A DNA stretch of 64,000 nt from Paramecium pentaurelia (Eukaryota > Ciliophora > Oligohymenophorea > Peniculida > Parameciidae): the NCBI GenBank assembly GCA_905183005.1, contig CAJJDO010000068.1:62001-126000 (forward strand). The letters run 5' to 3'. Within the stretch, counting starts at the first letter, position 1. Every line of letters starts with the position of its first letter. Under the pieces are notes generated by a model. The model was not told the DNA's origin and did no database searches. It saw only the letters and a program-made list of their open reading frames with translations. Shown here piece after piece: positions 37,322-48,410 of the stretch. Made by a program: the position numbers and the translations under genes.

Positions 37322-38489
37322 TCATATTACCTATTGATATGTGAATCCTTCGAAATATTCATTTGATATTGATTCTGGAGTTTCCATTATAGGTTATTAT
37401 AAGAAAGCAGGAGCGAAATTAGATAAATCTTAAACATGTTATATTTTTGGAATAATAGGTGGTTATAATTTGCGCTACTCTACCAATTTCCAATCAATTC
37501 CATTAAAAAAATTATGCTTTTTTATTTCTTAAATTCCATTTGATCCTAATCTCAATCCTGGCTAATCATAGTTTATTTTTTTTATACATCTTTTGTTAAT
37601 AATCCTTTCAATAATGATGCTGCATAAAATGAAAAACAAGATTTCATTTCAAGAGGTTTCTCACATCGATTTTTTAGCATTTCTCTTTTATCTTTTGAAT
37701 AATATGGAGGAGTTCCACAAAGCATCTCATATATCATTGCACCATAACTATAAAAGTCAACAACAAATGTGTGTCCCCTTTCTATATAAATATAATTAAA
37801 TTTATACGATATAGAATTTCTGGGGCTACATATTCTGGTGTTCCACAAAATGAATAAGTCATTTCATTTCTTTCAAATCCCAATTTTGATAATCCAAAAT
37901 CTGTTAATACTATATGTCCACTCTTGTCCAATAATATATTTTCTGGTTTTAAATCTCTATATATAATATTAGATTAATGAAGTATATCTATTGCAACCAA
38001 TAATTCAGCAGCATAGAATTAAACCCAGTCCTCTGGAAACTTGAATCTCTTCCTAAGATGTAGAAAGAGTTCACCTCCTTACATAAAGTCCATAACCATG
38101 TAAAGACGTGAAGGACTTTAAAATGCATAATGTAATTTCACCATAAAAGGACTATTTATTAATGACATGATTTTCCTTTCTTTAATAGCTTAATCTTGCT
38201 ATTTCTTCTTAGAAAGCATTTTTTTCCTTAAGATTTTGACTGCAAATAATTATTAATCATCACGCTTTTTAATAAGTAATACTTTTCCAAATGATCCTCT
38301 ACCAATAACTTTAATTAAATCAAAATCTTCTAATTTTAACTTTGGATTGGAATTAGTACTCTCACCTTCAATTGGTAATTATGTAGTTTCTCCAATTTTT
38401 TCATTTTCATCGTCTTCTTCTGGCATTTCATCTTTAAAACTTGGAATTTTTGATGTATATTCTGCTGGCTTATTTTAACACATACCCAT
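37322..38489 (-). CDS. AGC-family serine/threonine protein kinase
   Basis: ATG 38487-38489 to TGA 37322-37324 with two 26-nt introns (37782-37807, 37562-37587) gives 371 residues. All catalytic elements are visible: P-loop GRGSFGKV (residues 63-70), FAVKIL Lys, YRDLKPENILL, LTDFGLSK, and SFCGTPEYVAPE. After the lobe come RLGSNG and KHNFFNGIDW and the AGC C-tail, ending with the hydrophobic motif FEGFTY about ten residues from the end, as in S6K/RSK/PKB. No PH, C1 or cyclic-nucleotide domain is present, and the N-terminus (62 residues) is short and acidic. The hydrophobic motif implies control by PDK1-type and TORC2-type kinases, by family knowledge. Confidence 0.95.
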
Positions 38490-38707
38490 TAATAAATATA
38501 TTTATAAATAAATTTCTAAATTTATTTTCTATTTCTCTGATATTATAATATATATTTATTTTATGGCATATGATTTAATTAAGAATATATATATTTACGT
38601 ATTAATATTGATTTAATAATTGTATAACTATTATTACTTTGTTTATATACTTATCAATATAATAATATTTTATTTTTTAAATATTAATTCCTTTTTCAAA
38701 ATTACAA

Positions 38708-40164
38708 ATGAACCAAGATCCTAATGAAAAGGATATGATAGGAGATCTTTTAGATGGTATCTTAATTTTCTCCAAAGTTTAGATAGTTTTGAAAATGTCA
38801 CCAAAATCAAAAAATCATTTACTTCAAATAGACCTACTGCTCTATAAATTAATTAGAATCATAATTAATCTCCAATATATTATCCAAAAGTATATTCTCC
38901 TCAAGTGCAACAAAAACAAAAGTTTTTTTATCTTTAATAGTTTAGTTCTTATGATTTAGATTTAAGACTCACCAAAGTCCTTGTATAATAAAGTGCACCT
39001 AATTCAGCATTAATACCAAAATCTTATGATTATGTACCACAATTTAATCTAGACGATGATAATTCCTTAGAGGGAGATTTAGTATCTAATTACACTTCTA
39101 TTTAAGATATCTAAATGTAAAGATTAAAACGGGGCTAGAAACATTCAAAAAGCTTTTTAAGAAGGTTCTTAGACAATCAAAGAATAAATTTTTAATAAAT
39201 TAGAAAAGGGGTTATTGTCTCTTTCAAAAGATGTCTTTGGAAATTATGTAATTTAAAATCTTCTTGAATATGGTAATATATTTGTTAATAAGAGGAACTT
39301 CAATTCAATAATAAAAAATACTAAGCATTTTATAACCTCACTCTTCATAATTAGCATTTCATTAATATGGATGTAGAGTTCTATAAAAATTATTATAAAA
39401 TGCATATAATACAACAGATTTTCCAATATTATTTGATACTATAAAAAATAAAGTTAGAGATTTAGTAATTGATTAACATGGAAATCATGTAGTTTAAAAA
39501 TTAATACAATTAATGGAGAGTGATATAAGTTTATGGGTATTAGATGGAATTGAAGGATAAGTTAATAAACTTGTGATAAATTCATTTGGTTGTAGAATAA
39601 TTTAAAAAGCTGTCTCAATTTCTAATAATCATCCTGATAGATAAATGAAAATTTTAATTGAAATAGTGAGGTTAGCTTATGAACTCATTATATCTCAATA
39701 TGGAAATTATATAATTTAATAGCTATTAAAGGAAGGACCTCTTATTATCAAAAATATCATTTAATAAATTATAATGGAAAAATTAGAAGAATATAGTTTA
39801 AATAAATTTGGAAGGTTATTATTAATATAATAATTTTAGTAATGTAGTTGATTGTGCTATAAAATGTTCTGATAATTAATTTAAATTAAAAATTATGGAA
39901 TTGTTACTTAGTCATAATAATTAATAAGTTTTATTTGTAAGATTATCAACTAATGCATATGGTAATTACGTTGTTTAAAATTTTTTTAAATGTGCTGATA
40001 TAGAAATACAAAAAGAATTATATTTAAAAATTACTAATAATTAATAACTCTTATAAGAAATACAATAATATAAATTTGGTAACTTATAAATTAATATCTT
40101 TCAAGGTCAATTTGTTTATTAAATGTTGACTTAGAAATTAGAACTAGAAAACTTCAATTTATGA
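38708..40164 (+). CDS. Pumilio-family (PUF) RNA-binding protein
   Basis: Introns 38757-38782, 39082-39106, 39273-39294 and 39815-39839 leave 452 residues. The C-terminal ~330 residues contain eight PUF repeats. The RNA-contact cores read in order: GARNIQ, GNYVIQ, GCRVLQ, GNHVVQ, GCRIIQ, GNYIIQ, GSNVVD and GNYVVQ. This is nearly the human Pumilio series. PUF proteins bind UGUA elements in 3' UTRs and repress or localise mRNAs. The N-terminal ~120 residues are disordered and Gln/Ser/Tyr-rich. Introns 2 and 3 are required to reach repeats 1 to 3 in frame. It is transcribed away from the AGC kinase gene (218 bp apart). Confidence 0.95.
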
Positions 40165-40242
40165 TCTGTGTTTATGATTTGTTTATATATGTAAATTGTA
40201 ATATTTTTAGAACACCACCAAAAATATATTTTATAATTAAAT

Positions 40243-41074
40243 ATGTAAAAAACTCAGCCAGTTAGCAGAGATTCTTAGATCTTTGAGACCTTAAATTATA
40301 AAGATGGTATAAGATGATATATTCAATTTCTAGATTCAATTCAAGTGTAAGATCTAGATTTTTTTGGACCTTGGCATAAATAAAACAATTCAATATAATA
40401 ATAAATTGCTTAGATTAGAAAAACTTATACATCCTCAACTAATCATATTCAGAATGAAATAATAGAAAGACCCGAAACTCAAAATTCGTAGGTTAGAATG
40501 ATAAATACCTCATTTCCTAATAAAAGAAGAAAAACCAGAAAAATATCAATTGATTAATCTAGTTAATTTATTGAAAAACCTAAATATAATGAATCTCGTT
40601 AAGTATAAAAAATTATTTAAGATTTCTTTGTTGATGAAAATAAGGAGAAGAAAAAAAAGTAAAGAAACTATGCTTTTTTTATCCCTTAAGCTTCAAAATC
40701 TAATAATAATACAAAATGCAATGGTTCTTCTTTTTAAACAACTCAAGCATATTTTGATGTAAATTTCTTCATTAAACTAAGAGAAAATAGCTCTAAAAAT
40801 GTTAAAATTGATGCCTAATCTATAGAAATCACCATCAAAATCGATTAAAACCTTAAAAAATGTAAACCTCAAATAAAAACTTATTCTTGATTTACCATTA
40901 GCTACAAAAAGTTATTTTCCACCTTAATTATTAATTAACACTACGAAAACTAAGTAAGTCACTCCATAAAATTTGAATTCTTCTCAAAATAAAACTTAGA
41001 TCAAAAATTTAAATTTCCTTGCGAAAACAGGTAAGGGTCCTGTCTGGAAAGTTAATAATTATGCTAGTATATGA
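40243..41074 (+). CDS. Basic disordered protein, unknown
   Basis: My model has introns 40307-40333 (27 nt) and 40862-40901 (40 nt) and gives 254 residues. The sequence is polar, rich in Lys, Gln, Ser and Asn, with a few basic patches (NKRRKTRKIS, ENKEKKKKQRN) that could be nuclear localisation signals, and ends GKGPVWKVNNYASI. No domain is recognised. The second intron is longer than any other here; it has GTAA and TTAG ends and is the only way I found to join two protein-like frames. If it is wrong, the protein ends about 85 codons earlier. Confidence 0.55.
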
Positions 41075-41172
41075 TTAAGTAATATGATGAACACAAAATA
41101 TAATAAATTTTATTTCTATCATTAACTTAAAAAATTAATATATATTTAATGATTTTATTTATTTATTTAAAC

Positions 41173-42063
41173 TCAAAAAGATCTGAAATTTTTATCTATT
41201 TTGATACATGCATCTTCCAATAATTTTAATAAAGCTTCTGTTGTAGCTTCTCTTTCTCTTCTCTCAAGATTAATATCTTATTATAATTTTCCATGAACAT
41301 CCTCTATCATTCTAAAGATTTTCCCTTGAGTTTCTTCTCTAACTTTCTTTTCAATTAATAGTTAATCTGAAAATTTATTAATTTCAGAATCTATTTATTC
41401 AGATAAAGATTCAGATGATTCTTCTCTATAAAATAATTATTATTATTACCTTGATCTCCTTTCTTAATCTAATTAATTTTTTACTAATTATACTTATTGT
41501 AAGACTTCAGCAATTTTAACTTAACTCCTATCTTCATATTAATGAGTATTCCTTGTGATTGTGAGAGTGATTTATTAGAATCTTTCATCAATTTATTTTT
41601 ATAGTTTTGTTTCAGCTTATCCTCTGCTATTTCTTTCTTGATCAAAAGATATAGCTACATTATCGGATAGAGTTCTAAAATCTTTTTCTTTTTTATCATC
41701 AAAGGCCTTAAATTTATAAATTTAATGATATACTTCTCTTTCAGATTTTTGATTGTGAGCATAATCTTGAAGTTTTAATACTTGATCCTTAAGGATTTTA
41801 AATCTTTATTCATCCTTAGGTTTTTCAGAAGAGAGAACATCTTCAATAATTTTAATTCTTTCCTCGAGAACTTCTCTCTTTTCTAATTTATCTTTATCTA
41901 TTCCATTTTGGATATGATTCCATTTATCAGATAATAACTTAATTCTTTATCTGGATGGAGAATCGAGGTCTTATTAAAGATAATTAACAGTAGATCTTTA
42001 AGGACTCTATAATTAGGACTTTCCTAGTTTTGAAGTTGACAATTTAGATGTAGATAAAAGCAT
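41173..42063 (-). CDS. SF-assemblin family striated-fibre protein
   Basis: ATG 42061-42063 to TGA 41173-41175. After a short Ser/Thr/Pro-containing head (LSTSKLSTSKLGKSQLQSPQ) the protein is a coiled coil with the SF-assemblin wording: KLEKREVLEERIKIIEDVLS, ERFQQITLTI, SEQIDSEINKFSDQLLIEKK and IFRMIEDVHGKLQQDI, with the RREREATTEALLKLLEDA end typical of the family. SF-assemblins polymerise into striated rootlet fibres attached to basal bodies, and Paramecium has many copies. A 24-nt segment (41426-41449) looks exactly like an intron yet also reads open, so the protein is 288 or 296 residues. Confidence 0.9.
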
Positions 42064-42135
42064 CCTACTTTTTTGATTTTTAGAAATAAATTTATTTACG
42101 ATTTAATCAAAAAATTTTAAATACCTAGTTAAACT

Positions 42136-42804
42136 ATGCAATAAATAGATTAGAGATTGAGCTAGGCATTTCCTCCAAACTCTTAAAGTAACACTAGTTA
42201 CATTGCTGAAATACATAGTGTATTAGCAAATGTTAAGATAGATGACATAGGATTTAAAGATATTAAATTTAGAACTATTCAAACTAAGAGAGATATTGCT
42301 TAACTTAAATTATTGCAATAAGAATGGTTCCCTATTAATTACAGTGAACAATTTTATTTAGCTATTTTGAATGGGTTTACTTCCTCTCTTATAGCAGAAA
42401 TAGAAATTAAATTCCCAACAGGAAGAAAGGAAAAATACATTATTGGAGCAATGATTTATTAATCACGTCAGAGTAAATCAAAATATCAATAGACTCAGAC
42501 ATGGAAATAATGGTTTTGTTCATTGTTTTAAACGAAAAATGCTCTATACATAATGACAATAGGAGTTATCAATGAGTTTAGGGGAAGAGGAATTGCAGAA
42601 TATATGATTGAATAGTTAAAAAAGAGAGTATTAGAGTCCAATAAGACACTTTCTTATATCTATCTGGACATGGTTGTTTATAATGAGGTTGCAGCTAGAT
42701 TTTATTAAAAGAATGGGTTCAATAGAGTTAGAATTAAGAAAAACCATTATGAAATAGAAAATTAATAATTCGATGCATATGTATATGTCTGGTTACCTAA
42801 TTGA
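42136..42804 (+). CDS. GNAT N-acetyltransferase, NAA60-like
   Basis: An intronless frame of 223 codons, 222 residues. The GNAT core is clear: LKLLQQEWFPINYSEQFY matches the WFP-I-Y region of NAA60, followed by IMTIGVINEFRGRGIAEYMI, which carries the acetyl-CoA-binding R/Q-x-x-G-x-G/A (RGRGIA), and YIYLDMVVYNEVAARFYQKN and GFNRVRIKKNHY. NAA60 (HAT4/NatF) acetylates N-termini of membrane proteins facing the cytosol from the Golgi membrane. No C-terminal membrane helix is obvious, though the animal enzyme anchors by amphipathic C-terminal helices. It is divergent from the SF-assemblin gene, 72 bp apart. Confidence 0.85.
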
Positions 42805-42856
42805 ATTCATATATAATTGTTTATATTAATATAATAAAGAAATTAAGAATAAAAAT

Positions 42857-43748
42857 ATGTATTAAGATTCTGAACATGATTTTATAAGAAGAAAATATTG
42901 GTGGCATTTATTATTGTTAATGTTGACATTTTCTATTATTGCCTTAATTCTTATATTAGATATTAACTGTTTAAAAATAGAGAAAGATCATAAATAACTA
43001 ATATATACAATTCTAGAAATTATTTTTTGCCTATTAGTTTTTATATTGGCATGTATGGAATTAAGATATTTTTATAAAGTTAAACAAAATAATTTTACTT
43101 TCACATATACATCTATAATATCATAAAAATGTTTGAAGATTTTAATTTTTTGTTTAGTTATAATCTATTTGACAAATCTAACATTAACAATTATTTATGT
43201 TGTTGAATTATTGAATGATAAATATAAAAAAGATTGTTATTACTTTGGATTGAAAAGCAAAACAATATAATTGATTTTTACTGTGATTATTATATTTGGT
43301 TAGTTAATTATGATGCTTATTCCATTAAAAATTAAAAAAACATTAATTTTGTTAACAAATTAGAAAGAAAATTTGGTCTAGGACATTTTTGAATGTGACT
43401 TTCTTGAGTATAATATTTAGAAATATCAATAGCATAACACCAAATGATGGTAATTTTTGTATAACTAAGGCTCAAAACAAATAATAGATTTAGTATTTCT
43501 CTTCATCTAGGCTTAATAAATTCATGTGTAAAATTTGCATTTCTAAAATAAAAAATAATTAAAGTGTTATAAAAATCAGTTGTTAACATATATTTCATGA
43601 ATAATGTTTCAAAAAATATGCTATGAGTTTTATGAAATAATAATCTTTTATATTAACTTGTAAAATATGTAATGAAGGTGTAGATGTTGATAAATAAGAA
43701 CTATATTTAATTAAAGAGGTAAAAAGCAAAGTTTAATATAAAAATTGA
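42857..43748 (+). CDS. Four-TM membrane protein with C-terminal RING-H2 finger
   Basis: One 25-nt intron (43408-43432) leaves 288 residues. Four hydrophobic helices lie at residues ~17-35, ~50-70, ~90-115 and ~140-160. The C-terminus reads FMCKICISKIKNNQSVIKIS, CQHIFHEQCFKKYAM and FILTCKICNEGVDVD, a C3H2C3-type RING-H2 with the expected C-x2-C, C-x-H-x2-H-x2-C and C-x2-C ligands. Membrane RING-H2 proteins are usually ubiquitin ligases in ER or endosomal quality control. The intron is needed to reach the RING; without it the frame stops in front of it. Ciliates have large families of such proteins. Confidence 0.85.
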
Positions 43749-43797
43749 ATATTAAATTTTATATTTTGTTTATAAAATCATTACGCAATCAAGCTGA

Positions 43798-45202
43798 ATG
43801 CTATAATCTCTGCAGAATCCTAAGGTAAGAAAAATTATAGAGGATGTTATTGGAGGTTGTGATTAATAGACAGCTACTGTTCTTGATATGTCTTTTGTAC
43901 ATCTTTACACTTGTGAAGAAGGAAAACATAAATTTCATCATTGTAGAGTAGAAGGAATTTTAGTATTTTTGATTGATAGAAGGGAAGGAAAAGTACTTAA
44001 TATTTTAATTCAATAGGCATTTTATTTAAGAATACTTCATCCAGCTTCATTAGAAGTTAGATTCTCTGTCGAACTATATTTTGGATTTATTGATAGTTGG
44101 GCTCCAGTAAGAGGATTTACTAATTTTTATGCATTCCCATTTAGCAAAGGATTTGTTGGGATGCTTTTTATAAATGAATAAGAAGCATAAAGGGTTACAT
44201 AAAAAATTAAATAATATGCCCCAACCAAAAAAGATCTTGAAAAACTGAACTTGTAGATTAAAGAAGAGGAAAAGCTTTTAAAGGCTTATTAACAACAAGA
44301 AAAAGAAAAAGACACATTTTCTTATTAATTTAAAGCATTTTTTGGTAAAGAAAAAGTTGAAAAAGTATAAAATAAAAATTAATTATTAAGCCAATTTAAA
44401 TTGGGACACCATAAAATGTTAAAAGAAATACCCTTTCTTTGAATATAGAAACTGGTGAAATTGATATTGACAAATTGCCACCTGTATTAATAGAAGTCTT
44501 TTTAAATGCAGGAATTACAAAAAAAGATCTTCAAGATAAAGCCAAAGCAAAAGAGATTTTTAAAACAGTAGCTAGATTTAGTGAAAGATCTTAATTAAAT
44601 ACAGTATCTTAATTTTATCTATCTAGCCAATTCAATCAAATTAGTAAAATAAAAATTAGACAAAACCATAATAATAATAAGTGACAAATCAACCTTCTCA
44701 AAAATCAAATCCAGTTTAACCATAATAATAATAAAATAAGCCTTAAACAATAAGTACAAATAAAGGTGCACCTCCTCCACCGCCTCCACCACCTCCACCT
44801 CCACCTCCTCCACCACCTCCTCCCCCACCTCCTCCTCCTCCTCCTATTCGTTAAGGTGGCAACAAACCTGTGGTATCATAGCCTCCCTCTCAAACATAAC
44901 AGTAAAAACCATAAAGCCAAGCTTAAAATTAATTAACAAACCCTCCTACTTAAACTTAATAAAAACCATAACCTCATTCTATTTTAAAGAGCTAGGCTGA
45001 TTAAAAAAATCTAGCTAAAGAAATTGAAAATTCAACTGGTTATAAAGTTTAAGGTCATGATATTAAGATGGATATTGGTAATATGAATGCTAAGGAGAAG
45101 GAGGATCTATCAATTATGCTTGAGGTTAATGTGAAAAATAGAAGAATAACTTAATTTGCAAAAAGAAAGAGTAGTGATGAAAGTGGTTGGAGTGATGATT
45201 GA
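43798..45202 (+). CDS. WASP-family actin nucleation-promoting factor
   Basis: Introns 44365-44390 (26 nt) and 44604-44626 (23 nt) leave 451 residues. Residues ~20-130 fit a WH1/EVH1 domain. At ~190-245 comes a CRIB/GBD-like region: IGTPQNVKRNTLSLNIETGE, then IDKLPPVLIEVFLNAGITKK and DLQDKAKAKEIF, which follows the order seen in WASP. A run of 25 consecutive prolines (44771-44845) is the profilin/SH3 ligand region. The C-terminus has a helical connector (QADQKNLAKEIE, then MNAKEKEDLSIMLEVN) and ends ESGWSDD, the acidic Trp motif that binds Arp2/3. A canonical WH2 LKKT is weak or missing. It should activate Arp2/3 downstream of a Rho-type GTPase. Confidence 0.88.
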
Positions 45203-45284
45203 ATTAATTTAAAACTTAATTTCATTTGTAACAATATAATCCATTTATATAACTTCAATAAAATCTATAATTATAAGTAATTAA

Positions 45285-46316
45285 TCACATATTTTGATAT
45301 AAATTGGTTATGTAGTTTTCATATTAGTTTTATTATATATTAAGCTTATTTGCTGTATCATATAAAGCTATAATTAAAGCTTATTATACTTATTATTTTT
45401 TGGGAAATTTGTTTTTTAAAAAAGCAGCTATTTTAAAGAATTAATTTTTTTTATCAGCTTCTGTTTTATGAAACATTGTTGAAGTTAATTACATTGATTC
45501 CTCCATTCTAGGAGTTAAATTTCCTATTTTGCTTTTTTCTATTAAACTTGTTTCTGTAATTGGAGAAAGAGATTATCTATTTGTTTATTTAAATTTGGAT
45601 TAAAAATTATCTTTAAGTGATTAATGAATATTATTTTGAACATTTTCAAAAGGGTTCCTATATCTATTCAATTAATTATCATGAACTTAAAGCTTTTTTT
45701 ACAATCCTCCTTCATTTGCCAAGGAGGTTGCAATAGATTCTTTAAGATGATTGATCACATTATTTTGATTGCTTTACAAAATTCTAGCTTTTCTTTCTGA
45801 AAATTGCATTATCTTGCTTATAATAGTCAAAATTTATTGGATGACTTATTCAATAGCTATATCTTATTATTGATTTTCAAAGTATTATTGAAATAAATCT
45901 AAATCATCTAAGGATTGTGAAACCACATTATAATCTGAGGCAAAAATGATATTACTACAGCATTTCCATAACATTTATAAATATTAAATGATATATTATT
46001 AATCAGATGAATAGGTTTTTAACATCTTTTTGATTTTATTTATAAGAAAATTACATTTTTATAATTTAGCTTGCAAAGAATCTACTTATTCATATTTATC
46101 ACATTCTCCATTACAATTTTGAGTATGAATGTTAATTTATTCTAATGGAACATAACTTTCACAACTCATACAAAAAACATCTTAAATTTAATTAAGTATT
46201 TCTTCAAAATTGAAATATTATTCATTAGATTTATTTCCATATTTTCTTACTAAGTATTAATGTGTAGTAGTTCGATTTATTGTCTTTTCAAAGGATGAAC
46301 CTGTATATACATTCAT
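45285..46316 (-). CDS. C2HC zinc-finger plus coiled-coil protein, unknown
   Basis: ATG 46314-46316 to TGA 45285-45287, 343 residues, intronless. Near residues 55-80 is CMSCESYVPLEQINIHTQNC, a Cys2-His-Cys arrangement like UBZ-type or other small zinc fingers. Residues 95-230 are helical coiled coil with one conserved-looking WKCCSNIIFASDY box, and residues ~280-343 form another helical segment (FFKIAAFLKNKFPKKQQVQQ). I do not recognise the family; the arrangement recalls ciliate cortical or membrane-traffic scaffold proteins only loosely. It converges with the WASP gene (82 bp between stops). Confidence 0.7.
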
Positions 46317-46365
46317 TCCGTTAATTAATTAATTGATAAATATTATTAAATAGTATTATAAAATA

Positions 46366-47676
46366 ATGAAGATCCAAGTATAAACTCCTGTAGTTGAATT
46401 AGATGGAGATGAAATGACTAGAGTAAATCTTTTATATAATTTAGATTATATGGTAATAAATCAAAAAGTATTTAATCTTTCCATTTTTGGATTTGAAGAT
46501 TGATTATTATGATCTTGGAATGGAATATAGAGATAAGACAGATGATAAAGTTACTATTGATGCTGCTAATGCAATTAAAAAGTATAAGGTAGGAATTAAA
46601 TGTGCTACTATGTAAAATTATTAAATATTCATATTATAGCACTCCAGATGAAGCAAGAGTCAAGGAATTTAAGTTAAAATAAATGTGGAAATCTCCAAAT
46701 GGAACAATTAGAAATATTCTTAATGGAACAGTGTTTAGAGAACCTATAATTATCAAGAATATCCCTAGATTGGTACCAGGTTGGAAAGAACCAATAATAA
46801 TAGGAAGACATGCATTTGGAGATTAATATAGAGCTACAGATTTTTTAATAAGTGAGCCAGGAAAATTAGAGATGGTATTCACCAACAAACAAGGATAAAT
46901 CACAAAATATCCTGTATATGATTTTGAAGGAAAGGGAATTTCTATGGGTATGTATAATACTGATGAATCAATTATTGATTTTGCACATTCTTGTTTTAAA
47001 TATGCAATTGATCGTAATTATCCTTTGTATTTATCAACTAAAAATACCATTTTAAAGAAATATGATGGCAGATTTAAAGATATCTTTTAGGAAATTTATG
47101 AAAAATATTACAAATAAACATTTGAATAAAAAAAATTATGGTATGAACATAGATTGATTGATGACATGGTTGCATATATGATTAAAAGTGAAGGTGGTTT
47201 TGTTTGGGCATGCAAGAATTATGATGGAGATGTATAATCAGATGTAGTTGCTTAAGGATATGGTTCATTAGGATTGATGACTAGTGTTTTAGTTAGTCCA
47301 GATGGATCAGTAGAAGCAGAAGCTGCCCATGGAACTGTTACTAGACATTATAGAATGCATTAATAAGGAAAAGAGACATCCACTAATTCTATTGCAAGTA
47401 TTTTTGCTTGGACAAGAGGACTTTTACATAGAGCAAAATTAGATAATAATAAAGAATTACATAAATTTTGTACAACTTTAGAATAGAGTGTTATTTAGAC
47501 AGTAGAAAATGGAATAATGACTAAAGATTTAGCAATTATTGTACATAATGATAATAAGTAATTCTATTCATATTTAATTTAGTGTTTCGAGAACCAAGTA
47601 TGTGAATACTGAGGAATTCATAGTCAAGGTTGGAGAATAGTTGAAGAAAAATTTAGGTATTAAAGCAAATTTATGA
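46366..47676 (+). CDS. NADP-dependent isocitrate dehydrogenase
   Basis: Introns 46423-46444 (22 nt), 46612-46639 (28 nt) and 47558-47582 (25 nt) leave 411 residues, the usual length of dimeric eukaryotic NADP-IDH. Signatures include VVELDGDEMTRIIW, YYDLGMEYRDKTDDKVT, KCATITPDEARV, KSPNGTIRNILNGTVFREPI, GRHAFGDQYRATDF, WACKNYDGDVQSD, and AEAAHGTVTRHYR. It converts isocitrate to 2-oxoglutarate and supplies NADPH. There is no N-terminal mitochondrial presequence: the protein begins MKIQVQTPVVELDG. The C-terminus is KANL, the same tetrapeptide as the peroxisomal signal of human catalase, so a peroxisomal as well as cytosolic location is possible. The gene precedes POP5 by 34 bp. Confidence 0.96.
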
Positions 47677-47710
47677 GAGTATATAAATAAATAAAAAAAT
47701 ATTAATTAAA

Positions 47711-48184
47711 ATGGTCAGATTTAAGAATCGATACTTTATATGTGAATATATCTAAGAGTATTAAGAGAAAGAATTTTCAGAGAGAGATCTATTAATTGAA
47801 ATTAGAGATTAAGTTTAATATCATTATGGTGATTTTGGATCTGCAAAAATATAATTTTCCTTTTAAAGTATATTTTTTAAATATATTTTAATAGTAAAAT
47901 ACTTAAATACTATTTCAAGATTGTTTATATTGAGAGTGGCTAGAGATTATAAAAATATAATATGGTCAACTCTCATATTTATGAATATGTTTAAAGGAGT
48001 CCCAATCAAAATTAGAATTTTAGGTTGTTCAGGTACAATAAAAAAATGTGAAATCAAAGCCAGAAGATTACTCACAAAATGGGTTCATAAAATATTAAAA
48101 TGTGATATACCCAAACCTTTGAGATCTACTATTATTAGGGATTATTAATAAACTTAAGAAATACTACCTTAATTAACCTAATGA
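47711..48184 (+). CDS. RNase P/MRP protein subunit POP5
   Basis: One 27-nt intron (47868-47894) leaves 148 residues. MVRFKNRYFICEYI at the start is the POP5 N-terminal strand, followed by IRDQVQYHYGDFGSAKIQFS and, after the intron, RLFILRVARDYKNIIWSTLI, the conserved core that contacts the RNA, and PIKIRILGCSGTIKKCEIKA. POP5 is a core protein of both RNase P and RNase MRP and helps mature tRNA and rRNA. The last ~15 residues are Gln-rich. The identity rests on the clear order of conserved strands. Confidence 0.9.
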
Positions 48185-48410
48185 ATTTTAATTATATGAA
48201 AAATTATATATAAAAAGAGCAATTGTTTTGAAAATTATCAATAATTATTTTTAGAATAAATAAATTTTATTAAATATAATAATATGCAATCATATTATTA
48301 TATTTAATAAAATTGTTTAATTTGATGTTAATACGCAATAATAGTATTTTATAAAATTTTAAGTCCAGGCGTAAATCATTTATCAAATCTAATCTAAAAA
48401 TAACTTAATA

